A stretch of 40,668 nucleotides of DNA from an uncultured Alphaproteobacteria bacterium (lineage in GTDB: Bacteria > Pseudomonadota > Alphaproteobacteria > CAAGCB01 > CAG-977), in contig CALYBD010000023.1 in NCBI GenBank assembly GCA_944393745.1, forward strand, positions 1 to 40,668, given 5' to 3'. The notes under the pieces were generated by a model that did not search any database, was not told the DNA's origin, and was given only the letters and a program-made list of their open reading frames with translations. Positions 1-6,398 of the stretch are shown here, piece after piece (the stretch's first letter is position 1; each line of letters opens with the position of its first letter). The position numbers and the translations under genes were made by a program.

Positions 1-36
1 CTACGGCGCGATTCTAAGCATTCTTTACCTTAGAGT

Positions 37-74
37 TAACAGCGGCGGGGAAGGAAACTTCCCCGCCGTTGTTA
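37..74 (+). terminator. Strong hairpin, probable terminator of an upstream plus-strand gene
   Basis: A 17-bp stem (37-53 with 58-74, one G-U pair) closes a GAAA tetraloop; its core is CGGCGGGGAAG pairing with CTTCCCCGCCG. The T tract after it is weak on both strands (GTTTTAT begins near 81). A plus-strand reading frame runs from the window edge to TAA at 15-17 and could be the last codons of a gene whose transcript ends here. The hairpin also lies 3' of the minus-strand gene at 100-615, so it could serve both. Confidence 0.6.
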
Positions 75-99
75 TCTATCGTTTTATACGCCGATCAAA

Positions 100-615
100 T
101 CAGTTGTGAGGATACCTCGTTTCGAACCAAACCTGACAGGCGGTTTGTTGATCCTTTCTGATCAGTTCCGGACACACAAAAGCATGATATTTTTTATGAA
201 AAAGGCGATCAGCCTTAAAGCGCCAGGAAAATTTGTATTCCTGCGGATTTTTGATTTCCAGGCACAGCATTTTGCACCCCAGAAAACTTTTATATGCCGT
301 TGAAGCAATGTCGTTAATTTTGATATCCGTTTCCGCATCAATCTTTATCGTGTCGTCCGTAATCACCAAATACGGCTTTTTACAAATATGAAAAAACCAA
401 AACGACAGATTTGACAAACCGAACATCAACAAAATCAATCCCAACAGATTGGGAAAAATATACCAGTACCACCAGCCGACAAACCATTGCCAATTCCAAA
501 AACACGGACACATAATCATCGGAGCCGTTAAAAACGCCGCCAAAAGAATCGAAGCTATGCCGAAAATTAAAAAACAAGGGCTTTTTCGATAATTAAAAAC
601 CAGTTCTTCAGCCAT
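100..615 (-). CDS. Small membrane protein with two TM helices and a PH-like cytoplasmic domain
   Basis: This is a 171-residue protein of unknown function. Two hydrophobic segments (about residues 12-36 and 47-77, very rich in Trp, Phe and Cys) are followed by a soluble domain. That domain has alternating short strands (KPYLVITDDTIKI, then CKMLCLEIKNPQEY) of the kind seen in small bacterial PH-like membrane proteins such as the STM3941 type. That family link is my inference from pattern, not a firm match. The ATG at 613-615 is preceded by AAAGGAAAAGGTC, an acceptable ribosome site. It is transcribed alone: upstream sdaA ends at 709 on the same strand, leaving 93 bp with promoter-like elements and a perfect palindrome. 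Confidence 0.7.
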   Translation of the reverse strand: MAEELVFNYRKSPCFLIFGIASILLAAFLTAPMIMCPCFWNWQWFVGWWYWYIFPNLLGLILLMFGLSNLSFWFFHICKKPYLVITDDTIKIDAETDIKINDIASTAYKSFLGCKMLCLEIKNPQEYKFSWRFKADRLFHKKYHAFVCPELIRKDQQTACQVWFETRYPHN

Positions 616-669
616 GACCTTTTCCTTTCACAATCAAGACGAACCACCCGCCTTCAGACTATATTTTTC

Positions 670-700
670 AGTCTATTTGTTAAAGTTAACTTTAGGTCAA
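670..700 (-). promoter_or_regulatory. Promoter-like element with a 14-bp perfect palindrome, upstream of the small membrane protein gene
   Basis: On the minus strand TTGACC (700-695) could be a -35 box, with TAGACT (675-670) as a -10 at a long 19-bp spacing. The spacer contains the perfect palindrome TAAAGTTAACTTTA (681-694), a shape typical of a repressor operator. The imperfect spacing keeps confidence low. Confidence 0.3.
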
Positions 701-708
701 GCGTTTTT

Positions 709-1902
709 TTATTTTTCAATGATTGTCGCCAAACCGCCGGCAGCAGTTTCTTTATATAAAGCCGGCAAATCATGGCCGGTTTTGCGCATGGCCGTTACGA
801 CATTGTCAAAAGAAACGCGATGCTGCCCGTCGGTATACAACGCATATTCTGCCGCGGCAATGGCACGATTTGCAGCAATGGCATTGCGTTCAATGCACGG
901 AATCTGCACCAGCCCCATAACAGGATCGCAGGTCAGTCCCAAAAAGTGTTCCAACCCGATTTCGGCAGCATATTCAATTTGGGAAATCGTCCCGCCGAAC
1001 AGTTGCGCCGCTGCGGCAGAAGCCATTGCGCACGCCACGCCGACTTCGCCCTGACAGCCGACTTCGGCGCCGGAAATCGATGCGTTCTGTTTAACGATAT
1101 TGCCCACCAACCCCGCCGTTGCCAACGCGTTGATAATTTCCCGGTCATTAAAATTTTGATGATGTTTCAAATAATACAGCATTCCCGACACAACGCCGCA
1201 CGATCCGCAGGTCGGAGCGGTAACAACGATACCGCGGCCGGCGTTTTCTTCGCTGACAGCCAAAGAATATGCGGACAGCAGCCCTGTCCGCGCCAGATCC
1301 GGCCTTTGCGCCAAAGCCTTTTTATAAAAAGAATACGCCTTGCGCGCCAGACGCAGCCCGCCGGGCAAAACGTCTTCGTGTTCCAGGCCGTTTTGAACCG
1401 AAGTCTGCATCTGATCCCAGACTTCCGACAAATATTGCCGGATTTCTTCGCCTTCGTTGTCAAAAACGATTGTCCAGATCGGACGACCCTGCTTTTCGGC
1501 CCATGAAACAATATCCGCAAACGTTTTATACTCATAGACTTCTTTTGCCGGCGGTTCGCCTTCTTCGCGCAGTGCGCCGCCGCCGACGCTGTAAACCGTC
1601 CAAGAATCCGTCTTGTTCCGGTTTGCGTCAAAAGAATCGAATTTCATCGCATTGGTATGAAACGGCAGAACTGTCTCTTTTTGCCAAAGAATTTGTGTTT
1701 TATCCTTGCCCAAAACGTCCAAAATCGCCTGATCGGTAAAATGGCCTTTGCCCGTGGCGGCCAAACTGCCGTACAGAGTTACTTCGTAAAAATCTGCCTG
1801 CGGATTTTTTTCAAAAAAACGCTGTGCCGCCCGCCGGGGCGCCATCGTGTGGCTGCTGGACGGACCCATTCCGATTCTGTAAAGTTCTTTTAACGACTGC
1901 AT
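709..1902 (-). CDS. sdaA: L-serine ammonia-lyase (L-serine dehydratase), iron-sulfur type, single chain
   Basis: The enzyme deaminates L-serine to pyruvate and ammonia using a 4Fe-4S cluster in the cytoplasm. The chain is 397 residues from ATG at 1902. The N-terminal beta domain carries the family hallmark MGPSSSHTMAP (12-22) and the alpha domain carries APTCGSCGVVSG (229-240). The likely cluster ligands are Cys283 (GCQGEVG), Cys325 (LTCDPVMG) and Cys336 (IPCIERN); the 11-residue spacing of the last pair matches E. coli SdaA. The frame stays open upstream to 1986, but I reject that start. GGGAGG lies 7 bases before 1902, and a promoter-like pair at 1934-1961 falls inside the extension. At 397 residues it is shorter than E. 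coli SdaA (about 454), mainly in the beta domain. Its 3' end has no clear terminator. Confidence 0.93.
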   Translation of the reverse strand: MQSLKELYRIGMGPSSSHTMAPRRAAQRFFEKNPQADFYEVTLYGSLAATGKGHFTDQAILDVLGKDKTQILWQKETVLPFHTNAMKFDSFDANRNKTDSWTVYSVGGGALREEGEPPAKEVYEYKTFADIVSWAEKQGRPIWTIVFDNEGEEIRQYLSEVWDQMQTSVQNGLEHEDVLPGGLRLARKAYSFYKKALAQRPDLARTGLLSAYSLAVSEENAGRGIVVTAPTCGSCGVVSGMLYYLKHHQNFNDREIINALATAGLVGNIVKQNASISGAEVGCQGEVGVACAMASAAAAQLFGGTISQIEYAAEIGLEHFLGLTCDPVMGLVQIPCIERNAIAANRAIAAAEYALYTDGQHRVSFDNVVTAMRKTGHDLPALYKETAAGGLATIIEK

Positions 1903-1933
1903 TGTTTTTCCTCCCGCACAGCTGTTTTTATCC

Positions 1934-1961
1934 AGTTTACCCGGATATTTCAGAGATTCAA
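1934..1961 (-). promoter_or_regulatory. Candidate sigma-70 promoter of sdaA
   Basis: On the minus strand TTGAAT (1961-1956) and TAAACT (1939-1934) are separated by 16 bp. The start codon at 1902 lies about 31 bases downstream of the -10 box, leaving room for the GGGAGG ribosome site. It supports the shorter sdaA start. Confidence 0.45.
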
Positions 1962-1996
1962 GCCCTCTGCTTTTGATCTTAGACAAGATTGAAGCA

Positions 1997-2024
1997 TTGC
2001 ATAAGCTGCATTCTTGTTTTAAAT
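1997..2024 (+). promoter_or_regulatory. Candidate promoter of the amino-acid ABC importer operon
   Basis: TTGCAT (1997-2002) and TTAAAT (2019-2024) are separated by 16 bp, 30 bases before the first ATG at 2055. Each box matches four of six consensus bases, so this is a weak call. Confidence 0.3.
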
Positions 2025-2054
2025 AAAGAGCTGTTTTTTTAACTGTTCAAAAAA

Positions 2055-3536
2055 ATGAAAGAAAAACGAATGAAACTGCTGTTTTGGTTCTTTGTTTTCT
2101 GTCTGACCGTTCCGGCCGACGGGTATGCCGATTCTGTTTTTAAAGAATTGCAGGGAAAAACCGTCGGCGTTCAGCTGGGAACAACCGGTGACGTCCTGGC
2201 AACACAAACGCCGGGCATTCTGATCGAACGATACAACAAAGCCAATGATGCCGTTCAGTCATTGCTGAACGAAAAAATCGACGCCGTCATCATTGATGAA
2301 CAACCGGCGCTGACTTTTGTACGGAAAAACACCGGATTAAAAATCCTGGATCGGGAATTTGCCAAAGAACAATATGCCATTGCCTTATCGAAAAAAAATA
2401 CACGCCTTAAAGCGCAAATCAACCGTATTTTATCGGATTTAAAGCAAAGCGGCGTTATTGAACAAATTGTCAAAAATTATATCGGTGACGAAACAAAAGG
2501 AAAATTTCCGGTTCAGCCCGTTGATCCGGCAAAAACCCCGAACGAAATGCTGAAAGTCGCTACCAGTGCGACTTTTCCGCCTTATGAATACTACAACGAA
2601 GCCGAAATTGTCGGCATTGATATGGATCTGGCCGCAGAAATCGCCCGACGGCTGGGGCGGCGACTGGTCGTTGAAGACATGGAATTTGACGCCATTGTCA
2701 ATGCCGTTCAGTCCGGCAAAGCCGATTTAGGCATTGCGGGAATGAGCGTCACGCCCGACAGACTGAAAAATGTCGATTTTACAAATCCCTACACGGAATC
2801 GAAACAAGTCATCATCATTCGTGCGCAAAACACGCTTTCTGCCGCGGATATTTCGCTGGCCGAACGATTTAAAACCGACTTTATGACCGATGCTCGCTGG
2901 AAATATCTGGTAATCGGGCTGGGACACACGCTGCTGATTACCGCTTTGGCCGTTTTGATCGGTATTTTGCTGGGCGGCGTGATCGCCATTATTCGCGTTT
3001 CCCATGATAAAAATAATTCTTTTCCCGTCTTAAATTTGTTCTGCCGCGCTTATTTGACCGTTATCCGCGGCACACCGGCCATGATCCAGCTGCTGATCAT
3101 GTATTACGTTATTTTTTCCGCCGTGAACGTTAACAAGATTCTTGTCGCCGTTTTGGCGTTCGGGCTGAATTCGGCAGCTTATGTCGCAGAAATCATTCGT
3201 TCGGGCATTCTTTCCGTCGATCACGGTCAAAACGAAGCCGGACGCAGCCTGGGATTAAGCTTTGCCCAAACCATGCGCTTTATTATTTTGCCGCAGGCTT
3301 TTAAAAACGTTTTGCCGGCTTTGGCCAACGAATTTATCGTCCTATTAAAGGAAACGTCCATCTGCGGCTATATCGGACTGATGGATTTAACCCGCGGCGG
3401 AGATATTATCCGCAGCATTACTTACGATGCTTTTTTGCCGCTGGCCGCCGTGGCTTTGATTTATCTGACTTTGGTCGTTGTCCTGACGGCAGGCGTTGAC
3501 AAAATGGAAAAAAGGCTGAAAAAAAATGAACGCTGA
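2055..3536 (+). CDS. Polar amino-acid ABC importer: circularly permuted binding domain fused to permease
   Basis: This 493-residue protein has a signal-like N-terminus (7-25), a periplasmic substrate-binding domain and a His/Gln-type permease (about 280-490, EAA loop near 395-417). In family members such as E. coli GlnH the binding domain runs lobe 1, then lobe 2, then a C-terminal tail. Here residues 26-145 are lobe 2 plus tail ([38 protein letters not shown]). Residues 163-256 are lobe 1 ([34 protein letters not shown]). The usual ligand contacts are kept: Arg236 in TPDR, aromatics in FPPYEYY, GTTGD and Asp81. It therefore looks like one complete binding domain in permuted order rather than two broken ones. 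The substrate is probably glutamine or another polar amino acid. The start could be 2055 or, less likely, ATG at 2070. The ATPase gene overlaps by 11 bp. Confidence 0.88.
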   Translation: MKEKRMKLLFWFFVFCLTVPADGYADSVFKELQGKTVGVQLGTTGDVLATQTPGILIERYNKANDAVQSLLNEKIDAVIIDEQPALTFVRKNTGLKILDREFAKEQYAIALSKKNTRLKAQINRILSDLKQSGVIEQIVKNYIGDETKGKFPVQPVDPAKTPNEMLKVATSATFPPYEYYNEAEIVGIDMDLAAEIARRLGRRLVVEDMEFDAIVNAVQSGKADLGIAGMSVTPDRLKNVDFTNPYTESKQVIIIRAQNTLSAADISLAERFKTDFMTDARWKYLVIGLGHTLLITALAVLIGILLGGVIAIIRVSHDKNNSFPVLNLFCRAYLTVIRGTPAMIQLLIMYYVIFSAVNVNKILVAVLAFGLNSAAYVAEIIRSGILSVDHGQNEAGRSLGLSFAQTMRFIILPQAFKNVLPALANEFIVLLKETSICGYIGLMDLTRGGDIIRSITYDAFLPLAAVALIYLTLVVVLTAGVDKMEKRLKKNER

Positions 3537-4272
3537 ATCAAAAATCATTCTGGACGTCCGCAATGTCTGTAAAGCTTACGGACAATCCGTCGTTTTAAAC
3601 GACATTACCACATGTATCAAAGAAGGCGACGTTATCGCGATTATCGGTCCGTCCGGCTGCGGCAAATCGACTTTTCTGCGTATGTTGAACGGGTTGGAAA
3701 CCCCGACGTCGGGTTCCGTTTTAATAGAAGGCATTGATATCACGGACAAAAAAACGGACATTAACCGCGTCCGTCGCAAAATCGGCATGGTGTTTCAGCA
3801 ATTTAATCTGTTCGGCCACATGACCGTGCGACAAAACATTACGCTGGCGCCCGTCAAATTAAAAATCATGTCCGAAAAACAGGCCGATCAACGCGCCGAA
3901 GAGCTGTTGGCCGAAGTCGGATTGCCCGACAAAGCCGATGTTTACCCCGCAATGTTATCGGGCGGTCAACGCCAGCGGATCGCGATTGCGCGGGCTTTGG
4001 CCATGAATCCGGACGTGATGCTGTTTGACGAACCGACTTCGGCTTTGGATCCCGAAATGGTCGGCGAAGTCTTAGAGCTTGTCCGTCGCCTGGCGCAAAA
4101 AGGCATGACAATGGTTCTGGTCACCCATGAAATGGGCTTTGCCCGCGAAGTCGCCAACCGCGTGATGTTTTTTGATGAAAAAATTATCCGCGAAGAAAAT
4201 ACGCCGCAGGAAATATTTTACAATCCGCAAAGCCCGCGGCTGAAGGAATTTTTATCAAAAGTGCTGAAATAG
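3526..4272 (+). CDS. glnQ: Polar amino-acid ABC transporter ATP-binding protein (GlnQ-like)
   Basis: This 248-residue cytoplasmic ATPase powers import through the fused binding-permease protein encoded just upstream. Motifs in order are Walker A GPSGCGKS (41-48), Q-loop QQFNLFG (from 91), signature LSGGQRQR (144-151), Walker B VMLFDEP (164-170), then the H-loop in LVTHEMGFA. The start ATG at 3526 lies inside the end of the permease gene, with GGAAAAAAGG upstream, so the two are translationally coupled. Length and motif order are normal for the polar amino-acid uptake family. The TAG stop (4270-4272) directly abuts the stop codon of the convergent channel gene, and no terminator hairpin is visible between them. 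The exact substrate cannot be read from the ATPase. Confidence 0.92.
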   Translation: MNAESKIILDVRNVCKAYGQSVVLNDITTCIKEGDVIAIIGPSGCGKSTFLRMLNGLETPTSGSVLIEGIDITDKKTDINRVRRKIGMVFQQFNLFGHMTVRQNITLAPVKLKIMSEKQADQRAEELLAEVGLPDKADVYPAMLSGGQRQRIAIARALAMNPDVMLFDEPTSALDPEMVGEVLELVRRLAQKGMTMVLVTHEMGFAREVANRVMFFDEKIIREENTPQEIFYNPQSPRLKEFLSKVLK

Positions 4273-5022
4273 CTATTGTTTTGCCCGTGTAATCCCGCGA
4301 TTGACAACGCCGATGAACAAAGCCAGCATAATATAGCTGCTGATACATTCGAACGATACGATGATTTTAGCAAACGGCGTCAGCGGTACAATATCGCCAA
4401 AACCGACCGTTGTCACACAAATAAAGGTAAAATAAACGGCGTCCAAAATACCTTCAATGCCGGGTTTAAAGTTAAAAGCCTGCCCGGCGCCGAAAAAATC
4501 ATGCAAAAAAGAAACCGTTAAATTCAAAACGATAAAGGCCGTAATTAAAGAAATAAAAAAAGCGGAAAAATTAAACATATCGTCTTTTGTCAATATTTTA
4601 TCCGGCGCCAGATAAATCCACAGTTCGCGCATAAAGTTGCGCAGATTGGCCAGTGTCACGTACATAACGGTTAAAAAAACGCCCAAAGCAACCGTTTGCG
4701 ATCCGGCGGCATAAATCGTCAACAACCCGCAAAAAAAAGATATGCCCAAGACTTTGTTTTTATTTTTATAACGTGCCGCAGACATTTTGCGTTTCATCAG
4801 CTTAAAGAACAACGCCGTGACGATACAGCTCAGCACGCCGTTGACAAAAGGCAGCAAAATATAAAAATAAACATGATAATCCGGGGCGAAAAAAAATGCG
4901 ATCTGCCTGGAAAACAAAGACAAAATCAACAAAGAAACCAAATAACACGGATTAAAGCTGTTTATGCCGACAGCTTTGAACGTTTTCATAAAACCTGATG
5001 AAAAAAACTGATTAAACGACAC
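4273..5022 (-). CDS. Six-TM potassium-channel-like membrane protein
   Basis: The 249-residue protein has the K+ selectivity filter motif TTVGFGDIVP in a pore loop followed by a last helix (IIVSFECISSYIMLALF). About four hydrophobic helices precede a fifth (FSAFFISLITAFIVLNLTV) and the pore, giving a six-helix layout. No arginine-rich S4 voltage sensor and no C-terminal RCK/TrkA-N domain is visible, so gating is unknown. The GTG start at 5022 has AAAGGGAT about nine bases upstream. An ATG at 4989 preceded by CAGG is an alternative that would remove 11 residues. Its stop abuts that of glnQ tail to tail. It probably conducts K+ across the inner membrane. Confidence 0.82.
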   Translation of the reverse strand: MSFNQFFSSGFMKTFKAVGINSFNPCYLVSLLILSLFSRQIAFFFAPDYHVYFYILLPFVNGVLSCIVTALFFKLMKRKMSAARYKNKNKVLGISFFCGLLTIYAAGSQTVALGVFLTVMYVTLANLRNFMRELWIYLAPDKILTKDDMFNFSAFFISLITAFIVLNLTVSFLHDFFGAGQAFNFKPGIEGILDAVYFTFICVTTVGFGDIVPLTPFAKIIVSFECISSYIMLALFIGVVNRGITRAKQ

Positions 5023-5100
5023 TTTTTTATCCCTTTCTTTAAACTGACAGTAAGATCCGATTTTTTTTCGGTCAATGCGGGAAAAAGGCGATATTCGATC

Positions 5101-5150
5101 AAGACATAAGATTTCGTTTATGCTACACTGGCTTCTGTTTTCAGCGGAGG
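5101..5150 (+). promoter_or_regulatory. Candidate promoter and ribosome site of the CofE-like/DHFR-like operon
   Basis: AAGACA (5101-5106) and TACACT (5124-5129) are separated by 17 bp. GGAGG at 5146-5150 lies ten bases before the ATG at 5161, which fixes that start. The divergent channel gene begins at 5022. Confidence 0.45.
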
Positions 5151-5160
5151 CTGCTTATAA

Positions 5161-5886
5161 ATGTCTTTTGAATTTTTACCGATTCACACCCGTTTGGTTC
5201 GTCCGCCGCAGGACGATATTTTTGATATTCTGGATTCTCTGCCCGCCCTGCAGGAAAAGGATATCCTTTTTATTACCTCAAAAATCCTGGGCATTCATCA
5301 GGGACGCTGCGTGCCCTGCGCCGGCACGGATAAATCGGAACTGATCAAACGGGAAGCCGATCGCTACTTGTCCTATACTCACCCCGGCGGTTTTAACGTC
5401 AATCTGACGGTAACGGACAATGTCCTGATCCCGGCAGCAGGCATAGATGCCAGCAACGCCGACGGTTATTATGTCATGTGGCCGAAACAAACCGACAAGC
5501 TGTGCGCCGAAATCAGGACTTTTCTGTGCCGCAAGCATAAACTGAAAGACTTGGGCGTTGTTTCAACCGACAGCCATACAACACCTTTGCGTTACGGCGT
5601 CACGGGCATTGCAACCGGTCTGGCCGGAATAGAACCGTTAAAAGATCTGCGCGGACAAAAGGATCTGTTCGGCCGCGAATTGGCCTTGACGCAAGTTGAT
5701 CAGGTTGACGCTTTGGCAGCCATGGCCGTTTTGTTGATGGGCGAATCCGATGAATGCACGCCGATCGTGTTGTTGCGGGGGTGGGATAAAATTGTTTTTA
5801 ACGAAAACGGATCCATGCAGGACTTTAAAATCAGTCCGCAAGATGACCTGTACACGCCTTTATTATCGGTGATGCAATGCAAATAA
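5161..5886 (+). CDS. CofE-like (coenzyme F420-0:L-glutamate ligase family) amide ligase
   Basis: This 241-residue protein belongs to the CofE/COG1478 family, which adds glutamate to a cofactor tail with nucleotide triphosphate. Family signatures are the N-terminal strand-helix DILFITSKILGIHQGRCV (34-51), AGIDASNADG (93-102), the STDSHTTPLRYG segment (135-146; CofE proteins have a D-S/T-x-G-R-P-x-R version) and DLFGRELALTQVDQVDALAA (168-187). No other F420 gene is in the window and F420 is rare in Alphaproteobacteria, so F420 is an unlikely substrate. The next gene overlaps by 10 bp and encodes a DHFR/RibD-type reductase, so a pteridine or folate substrate is a reasonable inference: a COG1478 member in Chlamydia has been proposed as an alternative folylglutamate synthase. 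Family call firm, substrate open. Confidence 0.8.
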   Translation: MSFEFLPIHTRLVRPPQDDIFDILDSLPALQEKDILFITSKILGIHQGRCVPCAGTDKSELIKREADRYLSYTHPGGFNVNLTVTDNVLIPAAGIDASNADGYYVMWPKQTDKLCAEIRTFLCRKHKLKDLGVVSTDSHTTPLRYGVTGIATGLAGIEPLKDLRGQKDLFGRELALTQVDQVDALAAMAVLLMGESDECTPIVLLRGWDKIVFNENGSMQDFKISPQDDLYTPLLSVMQCK

Positions 5887-6383
5887 CGCTTTTTGCCGCC
5901 ATATCCGCAAACGGATTTATCGCTGATGAAAACGGAAACGGTGACTTTTCCAGTCCCGAAGATAAAAATCATCTGCGCTCCTTTTTAAACAGCAAAGCGT
6001 GCGACTGTTTTATCTGCGGACGCAAAACGGCCGAAGAATTTCAGGATCGGTTAAGCTCTAAACCGTTGTTGATTTTGACACACCAAAAAAAAGAAAACAC
6101 GGACAACAGAATCTATTTTTCGACATTGGATGAACTGGATCGTATTTTAAAGGCAAAAAATCTGTCTGATCCGACCCTTTTGGGCGGGGCGGAGACTTAT
6201 TCGTTTTTTTTGGAAAACGGATATGTCGACCGGATTGTTCTGACAACGGAAAACGTTCGGTTTAATGCCGGGAAAAGTTTGGATCTGCAGCGTTTTAGAA
6301 ATGACTTCTTTTTTAAAAAAAGAAGCCGACTGTCCGAAAAAACAACCGTGTCTTTTTATCAAAGAAAAAAACCCCGAAAATAA
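5877..6383 (+). CDS. Dihydrofolate reductase / RibD C-terminal family reductase
   Basis: The 168-residue, single-domain protein has the DHFR-like fold pattern. It starts with the strand MQITLFAAISANGFIADENG, followed by CDCFICGRKTAEEF, then the NADPH-binding turn TLLGGAETYSFFLENGYVDR and the strand RIVLTTENV. This pattern occurs in both FolA-like and RibD_C-like reductases; the ISANGFIA start resembles the RibD_C branch more than classical FolA. It overlaps the CofE-like gene by 10 bp and so is co-translated with it. The two may act on the same pterin or flavin-type compound. The TAA stop lies in the loop of a bidirectional terminator. Whether it reduces dihydrofolate or a ribosylaminopyrimidine cannot be decided from sequence alone. 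Confidence 0.78.
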   Translation: MQITLFAAISANGFIADENGNGDFSSPEDKNHLRSFLNSKACDCFICGRKTAEEFQDRLSSKPLLILTHQKKENTDNRIYFSTLDELDRILKAKNLSDPTLLGGAETYSFFLENGYVDRIVLTTENVRFNAGKSLDLQRFRNDFFFKKRSRLSEKTTVSFYQRKKPRK

Positions 6384-6391
6384 TCGGGGCT
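6371..6391. terminator. Bidirectional intrinsic terminator
   Basis: CCCCGA (6372-6377) pairs with TCGGGG (6384-6389). On the plus strand the stem is followed by CTTTTTGTTTT, and on the minus strand by TTTTTTTCTTT, so it can end both the reductase operon and the autotransporter gene. The reductase stop codon occupies the loop. Confidence 0.8.
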
Positions 6392-6398
6392 TTTTGTT

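Noticed and set aside
772-1506. 244-residue plus-strand open frame opposite sdaA
   Set aside because: Shadow of the well-supported sdaA gene; it begins without a ribosome site and its composition is Arg/Gln/His-rich and atypical.
1903-1986. Longer sdaA start adding 28 residues
   Set aside because: A strong ribosome site and family start lie at 1902, and promoter boxes fall in the extension.
2055-2540. Two separate truncated binding domains or a frameshifted duplicate in the importer gene
   Set aside because: The two pieces are complementary rather than redundant and together make exactly one domain with all ligand residues, so permutation explains them better.
5161-6383. Part of a coenzyme F420 biosynthesis pathway
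   Set aside because: Only the CofE-like ligase is present; the reductase partner is DHFR/RibD-like and no CofC, CofD or F420-dependent enzyme is seen here.
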